Shown here piece after piece: positions 1-8,449 of a stretch of 64,000 nucleotides of DNA; the stretch's first letter is position 1; every line of letters begins with the position of its first letter. This DNA comes from Echinicola salinicaeni. Its GTDB lineage: Bacteria; Bacteroidota; Bacteroidia; Cytophagales; Cyclobacteriaceae. A program made the translations under genes and the position numbers. Where the stretch lies: contig NZ_JACODZ010000001.1 of NCBI RefSeq assembly GCF_014280965.1, positions 558,001 to 622,000 on the forward strand, in the 5' to 3' direction. The notes beneath the pieces are model-generated. The model searched no databases. It saw only the letters and a list, made by a program, of their open reading frames with translations, and was not told the DNA's origin.

Positions 1-188
1 GTCCCTTTTGGAAAGTCCTTATAGACAGACCTTAGTACGAAAGCAGCGTGGGCAATGTCATAGGTATCAATTTTATGCGAAATATCGATGATATTCAGCT
101 GCGGGTTGATCGATAACATCTTGGCTTTTACTGCAGGTACATAATAATCACAATCTCCAAAATCAGACAGGAATGTTACTAAGGCCAT
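1..188 (-). CDS. SAM hydroxide adenosyltransferase (DUF62/SAM_HAT) family protein, 5' part only
   Basis: The first 62 codons of a minus-strand gene are present and the rest lies beyond the left edge. The N-terminus reads MALVTFLSDFGDCDYYV, then a stretch containing SINPQLNIIDISHKID and AAFVLRSVYKDFPKG. This matches the opening of the SAM_HAT (DUF62) family, whose N-terminal domain has a TDFG-type start and a conserved I-DI-H motif. Characterised members split S-adenosylmethionine with water (hydroxide) to adenosine and methionine, and halogenase relatives use chloride or fluoride. The start ATG is at 186-188. The gene is divergent from phoH, with about 100 bp between them. The assignment rests on the N-terminus only. 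Confidence 0.8.
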   Translation of the reverse strand, partial: MALVTFLSDFGDCDYYVPAVKAKMLSINPQLNIIDISHKIDTYDIAHAAFVLRSVYKDFPKG

Positions 189-212
189 GGAACGAAGTCA
201 ATTAAAATTTTG

Positions 213-220
213 TACTTTTG
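213..220 (+). promoter_or_regulatory. Candidate Bacteroidota -7 box (TACTTTTG) for phoH
   Basis: TACTTTTG matches the Bacteroidota housekeeping -7 consensus TANNTTTG and lies 72 bp before the phoH start, in the divergent gap. I see no good TTG at the expected -33 spacing, so this is a partial match. Confidence 0.4.
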
Positions 221-291
221 TAAGTGTAAACAAAAATAGAAATTTTATTTGTCTAAGAATAATCTGACAAAGCTAAATACATAATATCGGA

Positions 292-1281
292 TTGGTAGAA
301 AAGGTAATTACTTTAGAAAATATCCCGCTTTTGGATTTTCTCGGCTCAGAAAATGAGAATATCCGTCAAATTGCTGCGGCTTTCCCAAAAAGCAAAATTG
401 TTTCGCGCGGAAATGAAATTCGTATTCAGGGCATGGCTCCTGAAATTATTCGAATCAACGATGTTCTTAATATGCTCTTACAACATTTTAACCGTTTCGG
501 TCAGGTGACCCCGGAGAATGTGAAGGAGTATATAGACTTGGAAGGAGTGCCTTTTGAGGAAGAACATAAAAATGATATCATCGTATTTGGCAATAAGGGT
601 TTAGTCATTAAACCGAAGTCCAGCAATCAACGTAAGTTGGTGGATGCAGCTTTTAAAAATGACCTTGTGTTTGCACTTGGTCCTGCCGGTACAGGAAAAA
701 CCTATATCGCAGTAGCCTTGGCCGTGAGGGCGCTCAAAAACAGAGAAGTAAAGCGGATTATTATTACGCGGCCAGCAGTGGAAGCTGGCGAAAACCTAGG
801 CTTTTTGCCTGGTGATCTTCAGGAAAAGCTGGATCCTTATTTGAGGCCAATTTATGATGCTTTGGGGGATATGGTTCCTGCTGAAAAGTTGAAGTTTTAT
901 CAAGAGAATAGGGTGATTGAGATTGCTCCGTTGGCTTATATGCGTGGTAGAACCTTGCATGATGCTTTTGTGCTATTGGATGAGGCCCAAAATACTACTA
1001 GAGAACAGATCAAAATGTTCTTGACCAGAATGGGCCCTAATTCAAAAGTAATCATTACAGGAGATCAAACTCAGGTGGATTTACCAAGTAAGCAAAAGTC
1101 TGGTCTAAGAGAGGCGCTTCGTGTGTTGAAAGATGTGAAGGGCATTGGCTTGGTGAAACTGGGCGGCAAGGATGTGATTCGACATAGGTTGGTGAAATCC
1201 ATTATTGAGGCCTATGACAAAGATGATTTGGAAAAGGAAAAACTCAAAGATGAATTTAAGCGTCAAAAAGGTTCAGAATAA
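292..1281 (+). CDS. phoH: PhoH family ATPase
   Basis: A 329-residue protein of the PhoH-like P-loop ATPase family, a cytoplasmic protein thought to act in RNA metabolism. A KH-like N-terminal region (about 1-110) precedes the ATPase domain. The Walker A motif GPAGTGKT is near residue 131 and the Walker B/DEAQ motif (VLLDEAQNTTREQ) near residue 228, followed by a TGDQTQVDLP motif typical of PhoH. The length is normal for the family. Translation probably starts at TTG 292, since no ATG or GTG lies earlier in frame with homology. The last codons overlap the start of the next gene, so the two are likely cotranscribed. The family call is secure; the cellular role is not settled. Confidence 0.93.
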   Translation: MVEKVITLENIPLLDFLGSENENIRQIAAAFPKSKIVSRGNEIRIQGMAPEIIRINDVLNMLLQHFNRFGQVTPENVKEYIDLEGVPFEEEHKNDIIVFGNKGLVIKPKSSNQRKLVDAAFKNDLVFALGPAGTGKTYIAVALAVRALKNREVKRIIITRPAVEAGENLGFLPGDLQEKLDPYLRPIYDALGDMVPAEKLKFYQENRVIEIAPLAYMRGRTLHDAFVLLDEAQNTTREQIKMFLTRMGPNSKVIITGDQTQVDLPSKQKSGLREALRVLKDVKGIGLVKLGGKDVIRHRLVKSIIEAYDKDDLEKEKLKDEFKRQKGSE

Positions 1282-1690
1282 AGAAGAGCTTGAACAGGTC
1301 TTTAAAATCAGGGAAGAAGTTTTTGTGGTAGAGCAAGAGGTAGACAGAGAAGAGGAGTATGATGAATTTGAACAGTCTTCTACTCATTTTTTGGCCTGCT
1401 TGGACGGAAATGGAGTGGGTACCGCAAGATGGCGATTTACTGAAAATGGAATAAAGCTGGAGCGTTTTGCCGTGTTAAAAGCAGCACGAGGAAAAGGTGT
1501 TGGACAAGCTTTGGTGGCTGCCGTTTTAGAAAATATAAAAGAAAATTCCGAAGCAAAGAATAAGGTACTTTATTTGCACGGCCAGTTGGCAGCTGTTCCT
1601 TTATATGAAAAGTTTGGCTTTAAAAAGGTGGGAGATGTTTTTATCGAATGTGATATCAAACATTATAAAATGGAGAAAACATTTCCCTAA
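1250..1690 (+). CDS. GNAT family N-acetyltransferase (ElaA-like)
   Basis: A 146-residue single-domain GNAT acetyltransferase that would transfer an acetyl group from acetyl-CoA to an unknown amine. The N-terminal IREEVFVVEQEVDREEEYD segment is like ElaA-type GNATs. The acetyl-CoA loop is visible as RGKGVGQALV, and the C-terminal YEKFGFKKVGD motif is the usual GNAT end. I chose the ATG at 1250 rather than an upstream in-frame ATG at 1205, because the extra 15 residues are basic, lie inside phoH, and do not look like part of the fold. It overlaps phoH by 32 bp in another frame. The substrate cannot be read from the sequence. Confidence 0.85.
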   Translation: MNLSVKKVQNKEELEQVFKIREEVFVVEQEVDREEEYDEFEQSSTHFLACLDGNGVGTARWRFTENGIKLERFAVLKAARGKGVGQALVAAVLENIKENSEAKNKVLYLHGQLAAVPLYEKFGFKKVGDVFIECDIKHYKMEKTFP

Positions 1691-1751
1691 GCTTGTTTGT
1701 TGGAGATTTGTCCATGGTTTTTACAATTGATCAATTATTTAATTTATCCAT

Positions 1752-2297
1752 ATGAAAAAGTTACTAGTAGTATTGATGTTTTTTGGGCTTTTTTTACAGG
1801 CCAATGCCCAATCAGAAGAAACATATAATAAGAGCGAAATTAAGCTCAATATCCTCAATACAATCATTCAGGGTTCTGTTGAGCTCGGTTATGAGTATTT
1901 TGTTGAAGAGAATCAGTCTATTGGCGTAGAATACCTTATCAATGACCGTTTTGGGTATAATTCTGAAAATGATTCTAAAGAATATAATACCAATAGCTTA
2001 TTGGTTTCCTATAATTTCTATTTCTTGAATGATTACAGTGATGGAAGTCTTTATGTATATCCTTTCTTCAAATACCGTTTTGGTGATTTTCAGGAAGTAG
2101 AAGGTAATAATCCAATGATGGAAACCGATATGAACAGTGCCATGTTGGGCATTGGAGCAGGCTATAAGTTTGTTCAAGGAGACAAGTTTGCCATTGCACC
2201 TTATGTCAATATTGCAAGGGGCTTTAGTGATGAGGTGAAGGACAGGTTTTCAGCAGTTGAGTTAAATGCTGGGGTAAGTATTGGGTATCGATTCTAA
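1752..2297 (+). CDS. Small outer-membrane beta-barrel protein (DUF3575-like)
   Basis: A 181-residue exported protein. Residues 1-19 form a signal peptide ending in ANAQ. The mature part has alternating hydrophobic/aromatic strands (GSVELGYEYFV, LLVSYNFYFL, YVYPFFKYRFG, AMLGIGAGYKF, ELNAGVSIGYRF) and ends in phenylalanine, as outer-membrane barrels do. It resembles DUF3575-type small barrels found in Bacteroidota. It stands alone between the GNAT gene and comEC and is followed by a good terminator. No specific function can be assigned. Confidence 0.7.
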   Translation: MKKLLVVLMFFGLFLQANAQSEETYNKSEIKLNILNTIIQGSVELGYEYFVEENQSIGVEYLINDRFGYNSENDSKEYNTNSLLVSYNFYFLNDYSDGSLYVYPFFKYRFGDFQEVEGNNPMMETDMNSAMLGIGAGYKFVQGDKFAIAPYVNIARGFSDEVKDRFSAVELNAGVSIGYRF

Positions 2298-2326
2298 TAC
2301 CTGGTTGAGAATAAGCAAATTTTGAG

Positions 2327-2378
2327 GCTGTTCCAATATGATCCGAATAGAGGATTCATTGTTGGGACAGCTTTTTTT
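2327..2378 (+). terminator. Rho-independent terminator after the beta-barrel gene
   Basis: The inverted repeat GCTGTTCCAA / TTGGGACAGC (2327-2336 and 2362-2371, one G-U pair) has an inner ATCC/GGAT hairpin and is followed directly by a run of seven T. Confidence 0.8.
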
Positions 2379-2410
2379 ATTTGAGATTTTAAGGAGGACT
2401 TCTTAAATTA

Positions 2411-4393
2411 ATGGTAAACTTTTTTATCATGAAATTTAATGAATTCCCATTTTTACGCTACTTCGCTTTTTTAGCATTAGGAATTATTGCCTACCCAAAT
2501 ATTCATTTTTTCAATTCTAATGAGCTTCTATGGGTTGTCCTGCTATTATTACTGATTTATTTAGCAGCTTCTCAGGGACTGTTAAGTAAGAAAGCGTTTA
2601 AAAATCAATGGGTATTTCCTTTCTTGGCCTATGTGTTATTAGTTATTTCCGGCTATTATTTGGCTTTGCAGGCAGATGAAAGAAATGGGCAGGATCATTT
2701 GAGCCATTTTCAGGATGTGGAAGCCTATATGGCGGTGGTGTTGGAAACTGATCAGGAGAAAGCGAATTCCATTGCCAATAAGGTAGCGGTGCGAAAAGTA
2801 AAGACTCCCAAGGGATATTTTGATGCCAAAGGGAAGGTAATCATCTATCATCAGAAAGATGCAGCATTACATATAGGAGATGTTCTTTGGGTAGATGGCA
2901 GTCCGGATAGATTGTCTCCTCCAAGTAATCCTGAAGAGTTTGATTATAGAGGATTTTTGGCCAATAAGCAAATTTACCATAGTCAATATGTGGGCAAGAG
3001 ATTGGAAGTTTTGGGCAGCGTAAATGAAAGGCCAATATATTCCTGGATCAGCGAAATTAGGAATAATGCTATGCTGATGATTGATAGGAGTATTGAGGAT
3101 GGGAAAGCTTCCCAGGTCTTAAAAGCATTTTTGCTAGGAGAAAAACAGGATTTGGACGAGGAGCTAAGTGAAGCATATGTCAAGGCGGGTACCATGCATG
3201 TTCTGGCCGTTTCTGGTTTGCATGTGGGAATGATTTATGGTTTCTTTTTTCTTTTCTTTAAACCTATGCAATCCTCTCGAGGGAAGCGGTTGGTTATATT
3301 GTCTATTATTGTACTTTTAATTTGGGGGTATGCTTTGCTTACTGGATTGTCTCCTTCTGTTAAGAGGGCAGCTAGTATGTTCACCATTTTGTCTTTTGCC
3401 CAAGTTATGTCCCGCTCTCCATCAATCATTAATTCTTTGGCTTTATCAGCGGTGGTATTGCTGGTTATTCAGCCTTTCATTATTTACGAAGTGGGGTTTC
3501 AGCTTTCATATGCTGCGGTGCTAGGTATAGTGGTTTTGCAGCCAAGAATCAGAAGATTATGGCTGCCTAAAAATAAGTTGCTGTATTATTTATGGGAGAT
3601 AAGCTCAGTAAGTATTGCTGCCCAAGTGGCTACATTTCCCATTTCGGCTTATTATTTTCATGTTTTTCCCAATTATGGTTTGTTGGCCAATCTTTGGGCC
3701 ATACCAGGGGCATTTTTGATTATGACTTTGGGACTGCCTTATTTGCTATTAGTGGTCTTTGGGATTTCATTTCCTCTTTTGACCAAGGTCTTGGAGGGAG
3801 TGGTCAAGCTCCTAAATTATCTTATATTCAGTGTTCAGGAGTTGCCATTTGCCCAAACAGAAGGAATTTATATAAGCCTTGTTGGGATGCTGTTGTTTTG
3901 GATAGGGGTGGTTTGTGTATTTTATGTTTATGAGTTTAGAAGAAAGACCTATGTTTTTGTGTTTTTAGGTCTGTGTTTTTTGGGAATTGTTTTGCATCAT
4001 TCCAATTGGATATACAATACCCAAAGAGATGAGCTGTATATTTACTGTCTCAATAAGGGGGTAGCTATTGGCTATTTCAGCAAGGGGGATTATTATAAAT
4101 TCAATTGGGATTTGTCAAAGAGCGAGCAAGCATTCAAAGTAGATCCCCACAGGGAGTCCTTGGCAAGTCAAAGGTTTTATGAGTTAAAAAGCCAAAAAAC
4201 AGCTGGGGGCAGATTAGTGTATTTGCCAAATGGTGAGGCCCTTTTTGTAAATAAGGATTATCTTGATCTAGGTGCTGTCAGTACCAAAGAGCTGTCTTAC
4301 TTTGATAAGGAAAATTGGAGGGTTTTAGCTCATAGGGATAGTTTGAGACTAGGAGATAAAGCCTATAAGATTATTTTGAGTTCAGGAAATTAA
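2411..4393 (+). CDS. comEC: ComEC/Rec2 family competence membrane protein
   Basis: A 660-residue polytopic membrane protein of the ComEC/Rec2 family, which forms the inner-membrane channel for DNA uptake in competent bacteria. An N-terminal DUF4131-type region (about 1-200) contains a soluble OB-like segment. The competence domain (about 220-500) holds the hallmark VLAVSGLHVGM and the conserved LLTGLSPSVKRAA segment. The C-terminal 150 residues follow the last helix and contain no HxHxDH metallo-beta-lactamase motif, so this is the short form of the family. ATG 2411 is taken as the start; ATG 2429, six codons in, is an alternative. The gene is monocistronic-looking, with a terminator before it. 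Confidence 0.88.
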   Translation: MVNFFIMKFNEFPFLRYFAFLALGIIAYPNIHFFNSNELLWVVLLLLLIYLAASQGLLSKKAFKNQWVFPFLAYVLLVISGYYLALQADERNGQDHLSHFQDVEAYMAVVLETDQEKANSIANKVAVRKVKTPKGYFDAKGKVIIYHQKDAALHIGDVLWVDGSPDRLSPPSNPEEFDYRGFLANKQIYHSQYVGKRLEVLGSVNERPIYSWISEIRNNAMLMIDRSIEDGKASQVLKAFLLGEKQDLDEELSEAYVKAGTMHVLAVSGLHVGMIYGFFFLFFKPMQSSRGKRLVILSIIVLLIWGYALLTGLSPSVKRAASMFTILSFAQVMSRSPSIINSLALSAVVLLVIQPFIIYEVGFQLSYAAVLGIVVLQPRIRRLWLPKNKLLYYLWEISSVSIAAQVATFPISAYYFHVFPNYGLLANLWAIPGAFLIMTLGLPYLLLVVFGISFPLLTKVLEGVVKLLNYLIFSVQELPFAQTEGIYISLVGMLLFWIGVVCVFYVYEFRRKTYVFVFLGLCFLGIVLHHSNWIYNTQRDELYIYCLNKGVAIGYFSKGDYYKFNWDLSKSEQAFKVDPHRESLASQRFYELKSQKTAGGRLVYLPNGEALFVNKDYLDLGAVSTKELSYFDKENWRVLAHRDSLRLGDKAYKIILSSGN

Positions 4394-4448
4394 TTTTTGG
4401 AAGAACAGTTTACTCCACCTATCTTCAACTAACCAAGGGATAGAAATT

Positions 4449-5225
4449 ATGGGAAATCACGTTGTCACAGAAAAACAGGGCTCGATAGCTTATATCATTA
4501 TGAATAGACCAGAAAAGCGCAATGCGCTTAATGGGGAAATGGTTGATGGCTTGCTGACTGCATTAGATTTAGTGGAAAGGGATGAAGAAGTGAGAGCGGT
4601 TATTTTAAAGGGAGAAGGAAAGGTGTTTTGTTCTGGTGCGGATCTAGAGGATATTAAAAAAATGGAGGCCAATGGTTTTGAGGAAAACTTAGCCGATAGC
4701 CGACATTTAAAGACGTTATTTTATAAGATTTATACTTTTCCAAAAGTGGTCATTGCCCAAGTTCATGGTCATGCCGTTGCTGGTGGCTGTGGGTTGGTTG
4801 CTGTGTGTGACTTTTCTTTTGTAGTTCCTTCGGCTTTTATGGGGTATACTGAGGTGCGGATTGGTTTTGTGCCGGCAATGGTCTTGGTGTTTTTGCTGCG
4901 AAAAATCGGAGAAGGAGCAGCCAAAAGCTTACTTTTGGGAGGTGAATTGGTAGCAGGAGAAAAGGCTAAGGAATTAGGCTTGGTGAATGACGTGTTTGAG
5001 ACGGAAGAGCTGGAAGGAAAAGTAAAAGCATTTGCAGAAGGTTTAGTAAAGCAAAATTCGGGGCAGTCACTTGCACTGACCAAAGAAATGATCGCCAAGG
5101 TGCAAGAGATGGACTTGGAAGAGGCTTTGGATTATGCTGCCCATATGAATGCAAAGGCTAGGGGAAATGAGGACTGCAAAAGGGGAATTGCGGCATTCCT
5201 AGAGAAAAAGTCAATTGAGTGGTAA
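4449..5225 (+). CDS. Enoyl-CoA hydratase/isomerase family protein
   Basis: A 258-residue crotonase-fold enzyme of normal length. The MNRPEKRNALNGEM opening, the CoA-binding/oxyanion segment FCSGADLEDI near residue 60, and the second oxyanion segment GHAVAGGCGLV near residue 105 are all present. The region TEVRIGFVPAMV carries the expected acid position. It may be a methylglutaconyl-CoA hydratase of leucine breakdown, which closely resembles this type, but the substrate is not certain. The stop codon overlaps the start of recQ by 11 bp, so the two genes are probably translated from one mRNA. Confidence 0.85.
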   Translation: MGNHVVTEKQGSIAYIIMNRPEKRNALNGEMVDGLLTALDLVERDEEVRAVILKGEGKVFCSGADLEDIKKMEANGFEENLADSRHLKTLFYKIYTFPKVVIAQVHGHAVAGGCGLVAVCDFSFVVPSAFMGYTEVRIGFVPAMVLVFLLRKIGEGAAKSLLLGGELVAGEKAKELGLVNDVFETEELEGKVKAFAEGLVKQNSGQSLALTKEMIAKVQEMDLEEALDYAAHMNAKARGNEDCKRGIAAFLEKKSIEW

Positions 5226-7149
5226 GTTGAAAACAAAAGCATTATCTGTATTAAAGAAGGTTTTCGGTTATGATGATTTCAGGCCGATGCAGCAGGATAT
5301 TGTCCTTTCTGTAGCGAATGGGCAAGATACGTTGGCATTACTTCCTACAGGAGGAGGGAAATCCATTTGCTTTCAAGTACCTGCCCTAATGCAGGAGGGA
5401 ATTTGTATTGTGGTCAGCCCACTGATTGCTTTAATGAAGGATCAAGTGGATAATTTGCGTCAAAGGGGGGTGTTGGCTACTGCTATTTATTCTGGCATGC
5501 GCAAAAGGGAAATTGACACCACTTTGGACAATTGTATTTATGGGAATTACAAATTCCTATATGTGTCTCCCGAGCGTTTGCGCACAGATTTGTTTATTGA
5601 GCGGTTTAAGAAGATGAATGTTAATCTGGTGGCCATTGATGAAGCCCACTGTATTTCCCAATGGGGATATGATTTTAGACCTCCTTATTTGGAAATTGCG
5701 AAATTAAGGGAATACCAACCAGATGTTCCTTTTATAGCGCTTACTGCTTCAGCTACACCAAAGGTCAGGACTGATATCTTGGAGAAACTGACCTTGAAAT
5801 CTCCTAATTTATTTGTGAAGTCCTTTGCCAGAAAAAACCTAAGTTATTCGGTCAGAAAGGTGGAAAACAAATTGGAGAAAGCCATTGATATTCTGAAAAG
5901 GGTTAATGGGTCGGCCATTGTTTATGTAAGAAGCAGGAAAGGATGCAAGGAGTTGGCCATAGCCTTGCATCAGCTGGGGATTTCAGCGACATATTATCAT
6001 GCCGGACTGGACAAAGCCACACGGGAAATAAGACAGTTGGACTGGAAGAATAATAAAATCAGGGTCATGGTGGCTACCAATGCTTTTGGGATGGGAATAG
6101 ACAAGCCGGATGTGAGACTGGTCATCCATGTTGATATGCCAGAAAACCTGGAGAATTATTATCAAGAGGCAGGAAGAGCAGGGAGAGATGAATGGAAGGC
6201 TTTTGCAGTTATTCTCTATCAAGACCGGGATTTAGAATTGCTCCAAGAGCGGGCGGAGCAGGCTTATCCTCCCGTAGAATTTATTAAGAGGGTTTATCAG
6301 AGTCTGGCAAATTATTACCGGATAGCTGTAGGCAGTAGTCTAATGGTCAGTTATGATTTTGAGATTACAGCATTCACCAATATTTATAGCCTTGATATCT
6401 TGATGACTTACCATGCACTAAAGATTCTACAAGAAGAGGGCTTGGTAGAGTTAAATGAAGGTTTTTATAGTGCGAGTTCTTTTCACTTTTTGGTAGATCA
6501 AAAAGAACTTTATGGCTATCAAATAGCTCAGGCAAGTTTGGACCCTGTAATAAAAGTGCTGCTAAGGATGCATGGTGGGGAGCTTTTTACAGAGTATATC
6601 AAAATCAATGAGGAAAAATTAGCCAGTATCCTGAATATGCCAGAAGGACAAGTGGTCAAGCTTTTGGAGCGGATGGAGAATCTAGGGATCGGTGCTTATA
6701 ATAAGAAAAAGGACAAGCCGCAGGTGACGTTTTTGACTCCTCGTTTTGATGCGGGAAGGTTGCCACTTAATGTGAAGCGGATTGCTGAAAGGCGGGAGAA
6801 TAGCGTGGAAAAAGCCAAGTCCATGGTCCAGTATATCGAAAATAGGGTGTTGTGTAGGACGCTTCAGATATTGTCTTATTTCGGAGAGGAAATAGATGAA
6901 CCTTGTGGTATTTGTGACGTTTGTTTAGAAAATAAAAAGGCAGGGAGCTTTGGAGGGCATCTTGAGGACACAAGATTGCGGATAGTGAAAACTTTAAATA
7001 CAGGAGCTTTGTTTACCTATAAGGAGCTCTTGTCAGAAGCAGGCTTAAGTGATGAGGATGAGGATGCCTTAAGAATGCTTCGGCAAATGGAAGAGGAAGG
7101 GCTTTTGATATGCCTAGAAGATGGAAGAATAAAGAAAAACGCTGAATGA
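5215..7149 (+). CDS. recQ: ATP-dependent DNA helicase RecQ
   Basis: A 644-residue 3'-5' superfamily 2 helicase that acts in recombination and fork repair. The motif I PTGGGKS lies near residues 44-50, the DEAH box with the RecQ-specific aromatic loop (AIDEAHCISQWGYDF) near 141, and motif VI (EAGRAGRDE) near 325. The RQC zinc-binding segment carries the four cysteines C-R-T, PCGICDVC near 550-580. No clear HRDC domain follows, which is common in Bacteroidota RecQ proteins. The start is TTG 5215, inside the end of the hydratase gene. The stop shares ATGA with the next gene. Confidence 0.95.
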   Translation: MSGKLKTKALSVLKKVFGYDDFRPMQQDIVLSVANGQDTLALLPTGGGKSICFQVPALMQEGICIVVSPLIALMKDQVDNLRQRGVLATAIYSGMRKREIDTTLDNCIYGNYKFLYVSPERLRTDLFIERFKKMNVNLVAIDEAHCISQWGYDFRPPYLEIAKLREYQPDVPFIALTASATPKVRTDILEKLTLKSPNLFVKSFARKNLSYSVRKVENKLEKAIDILKRVNGSAIVYVRSRKGCKELAIALHQLGISATYYHAGLDKATREIRQLDWKNNKIRVMVATNAFGMGIDKPDVRLVIHVDMPENLENYYQEAGRAGRDEWKAFAVILYQDRDLELLQERAEQAYPPVEFIKRVYQSLANYYRIAVGSSLMVSYDFEITAFTNIYSLDILMTYHALKILQEEGLVELNEGFYSASSFHFLVDQKELYGYQIAQASLDPVIKVLLRMHGGELFTEYIKINEEKLASILNMPEGQVVKLLERMENLGIGAYNKKKDKPQVTFLTPRFDAGRLPLNVKRIAERRENSVEKAKSMVQYIENRVLCRTLQILSYFGEEIDEPCGICDVCLENKKAGSFGGHLEDTRLRIVKTLNTGALFTYKELLSEAGLSDEDEDALRMLRQMEEEGLLICLEDGRIKKNAE

Positions 7150-7739
7150 CATTTGTAGAAAATATTTTGAACAGGCTTTTTCCAAAGGAGAAAGAGACAA
7201 TCAAGCACCGGGAAAATGCCAAATATACCCTAGAGGACAAAGATAGTGTGCGGCAATGGATGAGATCAGGAGAGGGGCAAAAGCTGTTTGAAGCTGTTTA
7301 TTCCAATTACCACTTGCAAAAGATTGGTGAGGAGGTAAGTCCTGAAATTCAGGTGTATCGTTCGCCTTACGCCAATGGAATAGCGGTTTTTTACGATTTT
7401 CCCTTCAATTCTGAAAATTTTCGCCAGCTTTTCTTTGCATTTGGCGAACGAATGTTAGATTTAGGATATGATCGAGTAAGTATTGAACGATCTGTTCAAG
7501 AAAAGAAGCAGGGAATCAATGTTACTGAAAAACAATACCTTAAGCCCAAGCCAACCTTAATGGCGGATCAAACGGACCAACTTTTTGGCAATGTCACTAT
7601 TGAAAAAGTGTTGGTCAATCATCAACCTCAAATGATCAAAATCCTAGTAACAGTTTATTCTGACAGGTTGTATACCAAAGCAAAATCGTTTGATTCCTTT
7701 ATTGAAGCAATATTTAATCACCCTAATAAAAATGAATAG
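7146..7739 (+). CDS. Conserved hypothetical protein between recQ and a NUDIX gene
   Basis: A 197-residue soluble protein that I do not recognise. There is no signal peptide or membrane segment. It has many charged residues and a mixed alpha/beta pattern, with hydrophobic strands such as NGIAVFYDFPF and MIKILVTVYSD. The ATG lies in an ATGA overlap with recQ, and the end overlaps the NUDIX gene start by 8 bp, so it is almost certainly translated and in the same operon. Codon use matches its neighbours. No catalytic motif is visible, so no function is proposed. Confidence 0.7.
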   Translation: MTFVENILNRLFPKEKETIKHRENAKYTLEDKDSVRQWMRSGEGQKLFEAVYSNYHLQKIGEEVSPEIQVYRSPYANGIAVFYDFPFNSENFRQLFFAFGERMLDLGYDRVSIERSVQEKKQGINVTEKQYLKPKPTLMADQTDQLFGNVTIEKVLVNHQPQMIKILVTVYSDRLYTKAKSFDSFIEAIFNHPNKNE

Positions 7740-8283
7740 AGAAGGACTTAGGAAAATATTAAATAATTATCGGACTCCCTTTGAGGAAGAAAAATCGTTT
7801 GTCGATGACTTTGTAAGTCTTGCAGATGATCCACTGGCTTTCTCAAGAGAAAGAAAGGAAGGTCATTTTACTGCATCTTCTTGGATAGTGAACAAGACCA
7901 GGACACATGCCTTACTCACTCACCATAGGAAATTAAACCGGTGGTTACAGTTGGGAGGACATGCTGATGGGAATGAAAACTTGATGGAAGTAGCCATGAC
8001 AGAAGCCAAGGAGGAAAGTGGATTGATCTCTTTAAAGTTGGTAGATACTTTTATTTTTGATATCGACAAGCATCTGATTCCAGCCAATTCCAAAGACCAA
8101 CAGCATTACCATTATGACGTGCGATTTTTGGTGGAGGCGGCCATGGATGAGCCCTTAACTATTAGTGAGGAAAGTAAAGATTTAGCTTGGGTCAGTTTTG
8201 AAACGGTCCCTGATGTTGTTAACAGCAATGATTCTATTATTAGGATGTTAGAAAAAACAAGCAAGTCTGAGTTGGTTTTTTAG
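7732..8283 (+). CDS. NUDIX hydrolase
   Basis: A 183-residue NUDIX hydrolase, a family that cleaves nucleoside diphosphates linked to other groups. The Nudix box runs from Gly76 to Leu98: G-x5-E-x7 is intact and EAKEESGL ends it, but the usual arginine before that segment is Thr90. The catalytic glutamates (Glu94, Glu95) are kept. ATG 7732 is preferred to the in-frame ATG at 7690 because it gives the usual N-terminus and only an 8-bp overlap with the upstream gene. The substrate is unknown. It is the last gene of the recQ run. Confidence 0.85.
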   Translation: MNREGLRKILNNYRTPFEEEKSFVDDFVSLADDPLAFSRERKEGHFTASSWIVNKTRTHALLTHHRKLNRWLQLGGHADGNENLMEVAMTEAKEESGLISLKLVDTFIFDIDKHLIPANSKDQQHYHYDVRFLVEAAMDEPLTISEESKDLAWVSFETVPDVVNSNDSIIRMLEKTSKSELVF

Positions 8284-8423
8284 CCATTTACTTGAGTCTT
8301 TTTTTGTAATTTTAGTTGTCACCAAATAGCTGTTTTTGAATGATGGTAATCTGTTGATTATAAGTGGTTGTTAGATATTTGGTAAAGATTGAACTAATAG
8401 TCTGCCAGATCATTTATAATTCT

Positions 8424-8431
8424 TATCTTTG
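8424..8431 (+). promoter_or_regulatory. Bacteroidota -7 box TATCTTTG for the TPR lipoprotein gene
   Basis: TATCTTTG fits TANNTTTG exactly and lies 19 bp before the GTG at 8450. Transcription from here would begin near 8437. An in-frame TTG at 8429 falls inside this box, so it cannot be the start on this transcript. Confidence 0.5.
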
Positions 8432-8449
8432 TCTGAAAAATTACCAAAA

